Shown piece by piece: positions 8,639 through 16,850 of a DNA stretch of 64,000 nucleotides (position 1 is the first letter of the stretch; every line of letters begins with the position of its first letter). This DNA is from Variovorax paradoxus. Its GTDB lineage: Bacteria; Pseudomonadota; Gammaproteobacteria; Burkholderiales; Burkholderiaceae_C. Under the pieces are notes generated by a model. The model worked only from the letters and a program-made list of their open reading frames with translations, was not told the DNA's origin and searched no databases. The stretch covers positions 2,664,001 to 2,728,000 of the forward strand of contig NZ_CP102931.1 of NCBI RefSeq assembly GCF_024734665.1. The letters run 5' to 3'. Both the position numbers and the translations under genes were made by a program.

Positions 8639-9660
8639 ACGCAGCGCGAAGGCACGCGGTCCATCTGCGCCGCGTCTTGCTGCTCGGCGCCGGCCTGCTG
8701 GTGGCGGGCGCCGCGCTGATGGTGCTGGGCCTGGGCATCGGCAGCACCGGCTTTGAGAGCCTGCTCGCGGCGCGGCACGACCCGGTGGCGCTGCAGATCG
8801 TGTGGGAAATCCGCCTGCCGCGCACGCTGGGCGCATGGCTGGCCGGCGCGCTGCTGGGGCTGGCGGGCGCGGTGGCGCAGGGGCTGTTCCGCAATCCGCT
8901 GGCCGACCCGTACTTGCTGGGCAGCGCCTCGGGCGCCTCACTGGGCGTGGCACTGGCGCTGCTGATGTTCGGCGGCTCCGCCGCAAGTGCGCAGTGGGTG
9001 ATGCGGCTCGGGCTCACCGGCGCGGCCTTTCTCGGCGCGGTGCTGGCGGTAATGCTCACGCTGATGCTGGCGCGAGGCGTGCAGCAGACGCTGCGGCTGT
9101 TGCTGGCCGGCGTGATCGTCGGCGTGGTGCTCGGCGCGGCGAAAGACCTCATCACCATCGCTTCGGCAGACATCCTGCAGGCCATCCAGGGCTTCATTCT
9201 CGGCAGCACCGGCCTTGTCGGCTGGAGCGCCTGCGCGGTGATGGCGATGGTCGGCGCGGTCTGCCTGCTGCTGGCCTGGGCGTTGGCGCCGGTGCTCGAC
9301 GGGCTCGCGCTCGGTGAGGCCACGGCGCGCAGCCTCGGCCTGCCATTGGGCGCGATGCGCGCGGCGCTGGTCGTGGTGCTGGCACTGGCCACCGGCGCAG
9401 CCGTGGCGCAGACCGGGTTGATCGCCTTTGTCGGCCTCGCGGCGCCGCACCTCGTGCGCTCGGCCATCAAGACCACGCACGCGCGGCTGATCCTGCTGTC
9501 GGCGCTGATGGGCGGCCTGCTGCTGATGGCGGCCGACCTGCTGGCGCGCTGGCTGATCGCGCCGCAGGAACTGCCGGTGGGCGTGCTCACGGCCGTGCTG
9601 GGCGGCAGCTACCTGCTGTGGCTGATGCACCGGCGCGGCGCGCGGAGTGGCGTGGCATGA
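8635..9660 (+). CDS. btuC: Cobalamin ABC transporter permease
   Basis: A 341-residue integral membrane protein of the FecCD/BtuC family with about ten hydrophobic helices. Typical elements are WEIRLPRTLGAWLAG, GLFRNPLADPYLLGSASGA and FVGLAAPHLVR. The GTG at 8635 is taken as start. It overlaps the btuF TGA (GTGA) and is preceded by GGGAGG at suitable spacing, while the upstream ATG in the same frame lies inside btuF. It forms the inner-membrane channel of the corrinoid importer. The stop overlaps the btuD ATG. Confidence 0.92.
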   Translation: MNAARRHAVHLRRVLLLGAGLLVAGAALMVLGLGIGSTGFESLLAARHDPVALQIVWEIRLPRTLGAWLAGALLGLAGAVAQGLFRNPLADPYLLGSASGASLGVALALLMFGGSAASAQWVMRLGLTGAAFLGAVLAVMLTLMLARGVQQTLRLLLAGVIVGVVLGAAKDLITIASADILQAIQGFILGSTGLVGWSACAVMAMVGAVCLLLAWALAPVLDGLALGEATARSLGLPLGAMRAALVVVLALATGAAVAQTGLIAFVGLAAPHLVRSAIKTTHARLILLSALMGGLLLMAADLLARWLIAPQELPVGVLTAVLGGSYLLWLMHRRGARSGVA

Positions 9661-10445
9661 GCAGCCGGCAGAACAACACTCCAGCTCTCGAAGCACGCCG
9701 CGTAAGCGCCACGCTCGGCGCCACCGAGGTGCTGCACGACATCGATCTGGCGCTGTCGTCGGCCCGCTGGACCAGCATCGTCGGCCCGAACGGTGCGGGC
9801 AAGTCGACACTGCTGAAGGCGCTCGCGGGCCTGCTCGCGCACCGAGGCGAGGTGCGGCTCTTCGGCGAGGCGCAGAACAAGGTGCCGGCGCGCATCCGTG
9901 CCCAGCGCCTTTCCTGGCTCGGCCAGAGCGGCACGGGCGAGGGCAGCGCCGACGACCTGATGGTCTACGACGTCGCCATGCTCGGCCGCCTGCCGCACCA
10001 GCGCTGGCTGGCTGCCCCCAGCGAGGCTGACCGCGAGGCGGTGGAGCGCGCGCTGCGCAGCACCCAGGCCTGGGACTGGCGCGACCGACCGCTGGGCCAG
10101 CTCTCCGGCGGCGAACGTCAACGGGTGCTATTGGCGCGCGCGCTCGCGGTCGAGGCCGAACTGCTGCTGATGGACGAACCGCTTGCCAACCTCGACCCTC
10201 CGCATCAGGCCGACTGGATGCAGACCGCCCGCGCGCTCGTGGCTGAAGGCAAGACCGTGGTCAGCGTGTTGCACGAGCTGCCGATGGCGCTGGCGGCCGA
10301 CGAACTTGTCGTGATGGATCGCGGGCGGGTGGTGCACCACGGCGGCTGCAGCGACCCCGCAACCCACGCCGCGCTGGAGCAGGTGTTCGACCATCGCATC
10401 CGGGTGCACCGGGTGGCTGAGCAATGGATTGCGCTGCCGTTATGA
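9657..10445 (+). CDS. btuD: Cobalamin ABC transporter ATPase
   Basis: A 262-residue ABC ATPase. Walker A GPNGAGKST is at 43-51, the ABC signature LSGGERQR at 149-156, and Walker B LLLMDEPLANLDPPH follows. The ATG at 9657 overlaps the btuC stop by 4 nt. Together with BtuF and BtuC it makes a complete importer. The 316-nt gap that follows, with a pair of long hairpins, is the largest interruption between btuB and cobC. Confidence 0.92.
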   Translation: MSSRQNNTPALEARRVSATLGATEVLHDIDLALSSARWTSIVGPNGAGKSTLLKALAGLLAHRGEVRLFGEAQNKVPARIRAQRLSWLGQSGTGEGSADDLMVYDVAMLGRLPHQRWLAAPSEADREAVERALRSTQAWDWRDRPLGQLSGGERQRVLLARALAVEAELLLMDEPLANLDPPHQADWMQTARALVAEGKTVVSVLHELPMALAADELVVMDRGRVVHHGGCSDPATHAALEQVFDHRIRVHRVAEQWIALPL

Positions 10446-10482
10446 GATGCGCTGTGTTTTCGGTGCGTTGTTCGGGGCGCGC

Positions 10483-10714
10483 TCACGCCGACGGGGTACC
10501 TTGCTCCGCGAATGTCCCCCGGCCTGCGGCCTCCTCCTTTATTTCGCTGCGCAAGGCACCCCATCGGCGTGATCGTTCAGCGCCGTCGTTGATCGGCCGG
10601 CACAACAGCAGCGCTCATGTGCGAATGGCATCGGGTGCTCCCCGCAGCGAAATAAAGGAGGAGGCCGCAGGCCGGGGGACATTCGCGGAGGGGAGTACCC
10701 GGTGTCATTCGCAC
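10483..10714. repeat. Pair of inverted REP-like hairpins between btuD and cobO
   Basis: Two long imperfect hairpins (about 10483-10572 and 10619-10714) face each other and are separated by 46 nt. Their 48-nt cores (10504-10551 and 10643-10690) are perfect reverse complements, so the pair is also one large inverted repeat. Each unit alone is palindromic. Read in the same orientation, the 68-nt units 10494-10561 and 10633-10700 differ only in two 4-nt blocks, CTTG/CAAG in one and TCCC/GGGA in the other, and each pair is self-complementary. The outer stem parts also differ in sequence yet each pairs with itself. This is the form of a BIME (paired REP elements). No second copy was seen in this window. 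Confidence 0.85.
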
Positions 10715-10761
10715 GCACCCCGAACAACAGAACACCTTCCGAGAACTGAACTGGAACCCCC

Positions 10762-11331
10762 ATGCAAATAGAGACACCCCCCAGCGAAAAGCCGTACGAA
10801 AAACCCGAAGGCGAACGCCGAGGCCTCGTCATCGTCAACACAGGCGACGGCAAGGGCAAGAGCACCGCCGCCTTCGGCCTCGCGCTGCGCGCTCACGGCC
10901 GCGGTAAGGCCGTGAAGATCTACCAATTCATGAAGGTGCCGACCGCGCGCTTCGGCGAACACCGCATGTTCGAGCAGATCGGCATTCCGATCGAAGGGCT
11001 CGGCGACGGCTTCAGCTGGAAGAGCCAGGACCTCGAACGCTCCGGGCAACTGGCACGCGACGGCTGGGAGAAGGCCAAGGCCGCGATCCTGTCGGGCGAG
11101 TTCTTCCTGGTGGTGCTCGACGAGATCACCTATCCGCTGATCTACGGTTGGCTGCCTCTGGAAGGCGTGCTCGAAACGCTGCGCGCGCGGCCAAAGCACG
11201 TGCACGTGGTGCTCACCGGCCGGCGCTGCCCGCCCGAGATCATCGAGCTGGCCGACACGGTGACCGAGATGACGTTGATCAAGCACGCCTTCAAGGCCGG
11301 CATTCCTGCGCAACGCGGCATCGAAGACTGA
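10762..11331 (+). CDS. cobO: Cob(I)yrinic acid a,c-diamide adenosyltransferase
   Basis: A 189-residue CobO/BtuR/CobA-type corrinoid adenosyltransferase. The modified P-loop GDGKGKST is at 28-35, preceded by the family-typical [16 protein letters not shown]-like and LDEITYPL segments follow, and the end has [16 protein letters not shown]. It transfers the adenosyl group of ATP to cob(I)alamin-type corrinoids, making the form sensed by the upstream riboswitch. It is the first gene after the hairpin pair and lies 5 nt before bluB. Confidence 0.95.
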   Translation: MQIETPPSEKPYEKPEGERRGLVIVNTGDGKGKSTAAFGLALRAHGRGKAVKIYQFMKVPTARFGEHRMFEQIGIPIEGLGDGFSWKSQDLERSGQLARDGWEKAKAAILSGEFFLVVLDEITYPLIYGWLPLEGVLETLRARPKHVHVVLTGRRCPPEIIELADTVTEMTLIKHAFKAGIPAQRGIED

Positions 11332-11336
11332 GCGTG

Positions 11337-12020
11337 ATGGCACATGCGTTCGCGGCCAACGAGGCGAGGGCGGTCTACCGCGCCATCCACGAGCGGCGCG
11401 ATATGCGCCACTTCGCGGGTGGACAGGTCGCACCCGAGGTGCTGCGCCGGCTGCTCGATGCGGCGCACCACGCGCCCAGCGTCGGCTTCATGCAGCCGTG
11501 GCGCTTCATCCGCATTCGCGGCGAGGCGCTGCGCCAGCAACTGCACCGTGTCGTCGAGCAAGAGCGCGTGCTGACCGCTCGTGCACTCGGCGAGCGCGAG
11601 GACGAGTTCATGCGCCTGAAGGTGCAGGGCCTGCTCGACGCGGCTGAGCTGCTGGCAGTGACGCTGGCCGACGGCCGCGAGAAGCACGTGTTCGGTCGCC
11701 GCACGTTGCCGCAGATGGACCTGGCTTCGGCCTCCTGCGCCATCCAGAACCTCTGGCTCGCGGCGCGGGCCGAGGGGCTGGGCATGGGGTGGGTGTCGCT
11801 GTTCGATCCGGCCGAGGTGTCGGTGCTGCTCGGCCTGCCTGAAGGCGCGGAGCCTATCGCCTTGCTGTGCCTGGGGCCCGTGCACAGCTTTTACGAAGAA
11901 CCGATGCTGCAGCGCGAACGCTGGGCGAAGCGCGAACCGCTTTCGTCGCTGGTGTTCGACGAGGGCTGGGGCCGGCCTTCGGACCTTTTCGACCATCCGT
12001 CTTCCGTGGAGCCCACCTGA
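11337..12020 (+). CDS. bluB: 5,6-dimethylbenzimidazole synthase
   Basis: A 227-residue flavin-destructase of the nitroreductase fold. The opening IHERRDMRHFAGG and HHAPSVGFMQPWRFI are diagnostic of BluB. The GLGMGWVSLFDP segment near 150 is also family-typical. The enzyme breaks down reduced FMN with oxygen to form 5,6-dimethylbenzimidazole, the lower ligand of B12, which CobT later activates. Its presence means this organism can make its own lower ligand aerobically. The ATG at 11337 is chosen; a GTG one codon earlier is possible. The stop overlaps the next ATG by 1 nt. Confidence 0.93.
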   Translation: MAHAFAANEARAVYRAIHERRDMRHFAGGQVAPEVLRRLLDAAHHAPSVGFMQPWRFIRIRGEALRQQLHRVVEQERVLTARALGEREDEFMRLKVQGLLDAAELLAVTLADGREKHVFGRRTLPQMDLASASCAIQNLWLAARAEGLGMGWVSLFDPAEVSVLLGLPEGAEPIALLCLGPVHSFYEEPMLQRERWAKREPLSSLVFDEGWGRPSDLFDHPSSVEPT

Positions 12021-12493
12021 TGCTGGCTTTCGACACCGTTCTCTTCGAGCTTGCGCGCCTGTTCCTCTGGCCGGTGACGCTGGGCGTGCTGCTGTCCTTC
12101 GTCTATGCCGTGTACTGCCTCGGCGCGTTCGGCATCGAGTACCTGCAGCGCCACCGTGACCCCTCGCGCGCGCTGGTGCTGCAGGGCCATGCGCAGGCCA
12201 GCCAGGAGCAGATGGAGCTGGTCGTGCTCAAGCAGCTCGAAGGCGTACGCCTGTGCAGCCGTGTGGCGCCGATGCTGGGGCTGATCGCCACCATGATCCC
12301 GATGGGCCCCGCGCTCGTGGCCGTGGCCTCGGGCGAATCGCAGGGCGTGGCGCAGAGCCTGGCGCCCGCGTTCGCGAGCGTGATCGTCGCGCTGGCCTCG
12401 GCCTCGATCACCTTCGTGGTCTACACCGTGCGCCGCCGCTGGCTGATGCGTGAACTGGTGTCGGTGCTCGATGCTCGGGACCGGCTGTCATGA
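12020..12493 (+). CDS. MotA/TolQ/ExbB-family proton channel protein
   Basis: A 157-residue membrane protein with three predicted helices, at about 12-35, 82-104 and 116-140. The middle one contains GLIATMIPMGPAL, matching the GLLGT.IGM.xAF type motif of TolQ/ExbB/MotA channels. It is shorter than ExbB and keeps only the channel core. The start overlaps the bluB stop, and the stop overlaps the DUF2149 start by 4 nt. With DUF2149 it probably forms a proton-driven motor. The gene directly downstream is an exported CobN-like protein, so the motor probably works on it or on TonB-type transport of corrinoid. Confidence 0.85.
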   Translation: MLAFDTVLFELARLFLWPVTLGVLLSFVYAVYCLGAFGIEYLQRHRDPSRALVLQGHAQASQEQMELVVLKQLEGVRLCSRVAPMLGLIATMIPMGPALVAVASGESQGVAQSLAPAFASVIVALASASITFVVYTVRRRWLMRELVSVLDARDRLS

Positions 12494-12843
12494 GCCGTCG
12501 CCAGTTCTCCATTCTGAGCAGCTTGGACAGCGATGACGACGATCCGGTGCTCTCGACGATCAACCTGATCGACGTGTTCATGGTCGTGATCGGCATGCTG
12601 ATGATCGCGGTCATCAACAACCCGATGAATCCCTTTGCGCAGGACAAGGTGACGATCATCCGCAACGAGGGCCAGCCGAACATGGAGATCGTCACGCTCG
12701 AGGGCCGCAAGATCACGCGCTTCAAGGCCAGCGGCGCGACGGGGCAGGGCGACGGCGAGAAGGCTGGCACTGCCTGGCGGTTGAAAGACGGCACGATGGT
12801 CTATGTGCCGGCGGATGCGGTTCCGGCCCAGGGCGGGAAGTGA
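12490..12843 (+). CDS. DUF2149 protein, ExbD/TolR-like motor partner
   Basis: A 117-residue protein with one N-terminal membrane helix (about 22-42) and a small periplasmic domain. The helix begins NLIDVFMVVIGML with Asp at residue 28. This mirrors the membrane Asp of ExbD and TolR that carries protons in the ExbB/TolQ channel. It sits between the ExbB-like gene and the CobN-like gene with 4-nt overlaps on both sides. DUF2149 genes next to ExbB-like and CobN-like genes are known from haem-uptake loci such as hmu of Bacteroidetes (recalled from family knowledge). The ExbD-like role is inferred. Confidence 0.8.
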   Translation: MSRRQFSILSSLDSDDDDPVLSTINLIDVFMVVIGMLMIAVINNPMNPFAQDKVTIIRNEGQPNMEIVTLEGRKITRFKASGATGQGDGEKAGTAWRLKDGTMVYVPADAVPAQGGK

Positions 12844-15800
12844 CGCGGTTTTTCTTCTGGCTTCTGGTGGTGGTGCTGGGGTTTCTTGCGCCGGCACAGG
12901 CCCAGCCTGCGGGGGGGCGTGTCGTTGTGCTGAGCACCTCGCTGGTTTCGCCGGCGCGGGTGGTTCGATTGGAGGCTGCCGCGCGTGAAGCCGGGCTGCC
13001 GTTGCAGGTGGTGTCGGCGTCGCAGGACTCGCCCGAAGCGCTGGCCGCTGCGCTGGAAGGCGCGCGTTTGCTCGTCATCGATGCACCGCACATCAGCGTC
13101 GCGCAAGCTGCCGCGGCGCGCTTCGGCGACACGATCTTGCGCAGCACGGCGCCGTATGCGCTGATCGGCGAGTTCGCGCTGGTGGCCAAGGGGCAAGCCT
13201 CCACTGCCGTGCCGCTGGTGGCCGAGCGCGGCGTCGATGCCGCATGGGCGCAGCGCTTGCGTGAGTACTGGCGCTTCTCCGGCGCGGCCAATCTCGGCGC
13301 GGCGATGAAAGCCCTGGCACAGCCCGGCAAGCTCGACGGCCTGCCCGATCCCGTGCCACTGCCGCTGACCGGCCTCTATCACCCGGGCTGGCCCCGCATC
13401 GAGGCCGACATCGCGGCCATCGAGCGGTTGCCCGGCAGCAGCGGCACGGTCGCCATCGCCATCAACAGCGCCACCGTGACGAGCGACGACACCGGCTGGC
13501 TCGACACGCTGATCGCCTCGCTCGAACGGCGCGGCTTGCGCGCCTATGCCTTCTACGGCCCGCGCCAGCAGAAAGACCTGTTCTTCCGCATGACGCATGC
13601 CGGCGATCGGCGCGTGGTCGATGCGATCGTCAACGCCTCGCTCGTCTTCAGCCCGAACGAGCGCAAGGCCGAGCTCGAACGCATTGGCGTGCCGGTGCTG
13701 CAGACGTTGCCCTCGCTGGCCATGGACGCCACGCAATGGGCGCAAAGCAAAGACGGCCTCTCGCAAACCGACATCGCTGCCTACTACAGCCCGAGCGAGC
13801 TGGCCGGCATGACCGACCCGATGCTCGTGAGCGCGCGCGATGCGGCGGCCGGCACGCTGCAGCCGTTGCCCGCGCAGATCGATGCTGTGGCAGACAAGGC
13901 GGCTGCGTTGTTGCGGCTTCAACGCACGCCCGCCGCGGACCGCCGTGTGGCGATGCTGGTCTACAACTACCCACCGGGCGAAGCCAACTTCGGCGCATCG
14001 TTCCTCAACGTGCCGCGCAGCGTGAGCAGCATGCTCGCGGCAATGAAGTCCGCCGGCTACCGCACCGACCTGCCGGGCGCCGACGCGCTCATCGCGCAAG
14101 TGCAGGCGACGATGAGGGCCTACTACCCGACGGGGCAGGGCGACGAGCTGCAGCCGCTGCTCGACAAGGGCCTGGCCGATGCGATGCCGCTTTCGCGCTA
14201 CCTCGCATGGTTCCGGTCGCTGCCGGTGGAAACGCAGCGCCGTATCGAAAGCTACTGGGGCCCGCCCGAGAAGTCGACCATGCTGCGCCCCGTCGCGGGT
14301 GAGCAAGCCTTCGTGATTCCGCGCGTGCAGTTCGGCAACGTTGTCGTGTTGCGCCAGCCGCCGCGCTTCGAGCCTGGCACGCAGGTGGCGAGCAAGGCTG
14401 AGCAGGTGTACCACCGCTCGGCTATTCCGCTGAGCCACGGCTACCTGGCTACCTACCTCTGGCTGCGCACGCAGTTCGGTGCGAGCGCGGTGGTGCACGT
14501 GGGCACGCACGGCACGGTCGAATGGTCTGCGGGCAAGGAGCGCGGCCTGTCGGTGCAGGACGACCCATTGCTCGCGCTCGGCGATCTGCCGAACGTCTAC
14601 CCGTACATCATGGACAACCTCGGCGAGGCCACCACTGCCAAGCGCCGTGGCCGCGCGACCATGGTGAGCCATTCGACGCCGATGTTCGCGCCCGCCGGCT
14701 TTCGTCCCGGCGTGCAGGCCATGCACGAGCGCATGCACGACTGGGAGACGCTGTCGCCCGGCCCGGTGAAAACGGCGATGGAAAAGCAGCTGACGGCCGA
14801 GTTCGTGGAGCAGCACTACGACCGCGACCTGAATTGGACGCCCGCTCGGATTCGTGCGGACTTTGCCGGCTTCATCGCGGTGTTGCATCCGTACCTCGAC
14901 GAACTCGCACAGACCGCGCAGCCGCTGGGCCTGGCGACCTTCGGGCAGGCTCCCGATGCGCAGCGCCGGCGCATGACGATCCTGCAGATTCTCGGCAGGC
15001 CTTTGGTCGAAGCGCTTGGCGAAGACATCGACGAGGCCTTTCTGATCGATGCGAAGAGCGTTGCCGGCTCGCGGCCCGCGCGCTGGGTCGAACTCGCGCT
15101 CAGCGATGCGCAGGCGGCGAGTGCCATGGGCAAGACCGCTGCCGACGTGCAGAGCCTGCTGTCGCTGGCCGAACGCGCGCAGAAGCTCGACGCGGTGCTT
15201 GCCCACAACGAAGAAATCGAAGGCCTGCTGACAGCCCTCGACGGCCGTTACCTGAAGTCGAGTTACGGCGGCGATCCGGTGCGCAACCCTGACAGCCTGC
15301 CGACCGGCCGCAATCTCTACGGATTCGACCCGAGCCGCGTGCCGACGCGCGCGGCCTGGGATACGGGCGTTGCCGCGATGGACGCCTGGATCGCCGAACA
15401 CGCGAAGACCCATACCGGCAAGGCGCCAGAAAAGATCGCCTTCACGCTCTGGGCCGGCGAGGCCTCGCGCCACCAGGGCGTGCTTGAAAGCCAGGCCTTC
15501 TACGCCATGGGCGTGAAGCCGCGCTGGGACGAAGGCGGGCGCATGACGGGCATCGAGGTGATTCCAGCGTCGGCGTTGAAGCGGCCGCGCATGGACGTGC
15601 TGATCAGCGTCACTGGCTCTTACCGCGACCAGTTTCCCAATGTGATGCGCTGGCTCGACGAGGCGGTGCAGCAGGTGGCTGCCTTGCGAGAGCCCGGCAA
15701 CGCCGTCGCGCAGCACAGCGAGGCGATGGCGCGCAAGCTGCGTTCGGAAGGTGCATCGGTGCAAGAGGCGCAACGCTGGTCGACAGCGCGCGTGTTCTCG

Positions 15801-16841
15801 AACGAGCAGGGCAGCTACGGCGCCGGGCTCGAGGAAGCCGCGCTCGCCAGCGATGCGTGGAAAAGCCAGCAACGCGGCGGCGGCGACGCGCAGATGGCGC
15901 AGCTCTACATGGACCGCATGGGTCACGCCTACGGCAAGGGCCTCGACGGCGCGGCACGGCCGGGCGCCTACGCGGGCAATCTCATGCAGGTCGATGCGGC
16001 GCTGATGGCGCGCAGCTCCAACCTGTACGGCGTGCTGACTAACGACGACCCGTTCCAGTACCTCGGCGGAATCGCACAGGCCGTGCGCCAGCTCACGGGC
16101 AAGGACCCGGCGCTGTACGTGCAGAACCTGCGCGACGGCAGTGCGGTGCGTACCGACACCGCAGCAGGCGCCATCGCACGCGAGATGCAGACCCGCTACC
16201 TGCATCCGCAGTGGATCGAAGCGCAGAAGGCCGAGGGCTACAGTGGCACGCTGCAGGTGCTGAAGACCGCGCAATTTCTCTGGGGCTGGCAGGTCACGGC
16301 GCCGCAGGCCGTGCGGCAGGACCAATGGCAGTCGCTGCACGATGTGTATGTGCGCGACAAGTACAAGCTGGGCACGCGCGAATGGCTGGAAGGCGACAAC
16401 CGGGCTGCCTTCGCGCAGACGCTGGAGCGCATGCTCGACGCGGTGCGGCTGAATTACTGGAAGCCGGATGGCGCCACGCGGCGCGAACTGGCACGGGCCT
16501 ATGCGGAAGCAGTGCGTGCGACCGGACTGCGCGAGCGGAATGCGGGTGTGCAGCGGCTCGCGCAGGCAGAGCTGTCGCCGCCTGCGCCTTCGCACCTGCC
16601 GCGCTCACCGGTCGAACCCGTGGTTGCGGCAGCGCCTGCGCCAGCTCCTACCCCGGCAGCCGAGCCAGCGCCGGACAGCCCCCAGCCCGTCAGCGGCCTC
16701 AAGCTCGAACCGACACCCGCTGACGCGCCATCGCCCAAGGCCGAAGCCATCGTCCTTCGGCTCTGGGTGGCGTTGGGGGCCGCGTTACTTGTTGCGCTTG
16801 GTGCCCTGATGCAGTGGCGCCGGGGCAGGGCGACTGCCTGA
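12840..16841 (+). CDS. cobN: Exported, membrane-anchored CobN-like chelatase subunit
   Basis: A 1333-residue protein of the CobN / magnesium-chelatase H family. The diagnostic core is H553-V-G-T-H557 followed by E561-W562, then GDLPNVYPYIMDN and AKRRGRA. It starts at GTG 12840, overlapping the DUF2149 stop. Unlike the cytoplasmic CobN of the aerobic cobaltochelatase, it has a clear signal peptide at 1-21 (APAQA before Q22). It also has a Pro/Ala-rich linker at about 1230-1300, and a C-terminal membrane helix at about 1307-1325 followed by an RRGR tail. This places the large domain in the periplasm. No CobS or CobT chelatase AAA+/VWA partners lie in the window. A role in handling imported tetrapyrroles or metal, driven by the ExbB/DUF2149 pair, is inferred. 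Confidence 0.88.
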   Translation: MTRFFFWLLVVVLGFLAPAQAQPAGGRVVVLSTSLVSPARVVRLEAAAREAGLPLQVVSASQDSPEALAAALEGARLLVIDAPHISVAQAAAARFGDTILRSTAPYALIGEFALVAKGQASTAVPLVAERGVDAAWAQRLREYWRFSGAANLGAAMKALAQPGKLDGLPDPVPLPLTGLYHPGWPRIEADIAAIERLPGSSGTVAIAINSATVTSDDTGWLDTLIASLERRGLRAYAFYGPRQQKDLFFRMTHAGDRRVVDAIVNASLVFSPNERKAELERIGVPVLQTLPSLAMDATQWAQSKDGLSQTDIAAYYSPSELAGMTDPMLVSARDAAAGTLQPLPAQIDAVADKAAALLRLQRTPAADRRVAMLVYNYPPGEANFGASFLNVPRSVSSMLAAMKSAGYRTDLPGADALIAQVQATMRAYYPTGQGDELQPLLDKGLADAMPLSRYLAWFRSLPVETQRRIESYWGPPEKSTMLRPVAGEQAFVIPRVQFGNVVVLRQPPRFEPGTQVASKAEQVYHRSAIPLSHGYLATYLWLRTQFGASAVVHVGTHGTVEWSAGKERGLSVQDDPLLALGDLPNVYPYIMDNLGEATTAKRRGRATMVSHSTPMFAPAGFRPGVQAMHERMHDWETLSPGPVKTAMEKQLTAEFVEQHYDRDLNWTPARIRADFAGFIAVLHPYLDELAQTAQPLGLATFGQAPDAQRRRMTILQILGRPLVEALGEDIDEAFLIDAKSVAGSRPARWVELALSDAQAASAMGKTAADVQSLLSLAERAQKLDAVLAHNEEIEGLLTALDGRYLKSSYGGDPVRNPDSLPTGRNLYGFDPSRVPTRAAWDTGVAAMDAWIAEHAKTHTGKAPEKIAFTLWAGEASRHQGVLESQAFYAMGVKPRWDEGGRMTGIEVIPASALKRPRMDVLISVTGSYRDQFPNVMRWLDEAVQQVAALREPGNAVAQHSEAMARKLRSEGASVQEAQRWSTARVFSNEQGSYGAGLEEAALASDAWKSQQRGGGDAQMAQLYMDRMGHAYGKGLDGAARPGAYAGNLMQVDAALMARSSNLYGVLTNDDPFQYLGGIAQAVRQLTGKDPALYVQNLRDGSAVRTDTAAGAIAREMQTRYLHPQWIEAQKAEGYSGTLQVLKTAQFLWGWQVTAPQAVRQDQWQSLHDVYVRDKYKLGTREWLEGDNRAAFAQTLERMLDAVRLNYWKPDGATRRELARAYAEAVRATGLRERNAGVQRLAQAELSPPAPSHLPRSPVEPVVAAAPAPAPTPAAEPAPDSPQPVSGLKLEPTPADAPSPKAEAIVLRLWVALGAALLVALGALMQWRRGRATA

Positions 16842-16850
16842 TTCGCGAGA

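Noticed and set aside
12801..16595. Open frame of 1264 codons on the minus strand opposite cobN
   Set aside because: It is a by-product of high GC at third codon positions. The translation is rich in His, Arg and Gln with no family motifs, while the plus strand encodes a full CobN-like protein.
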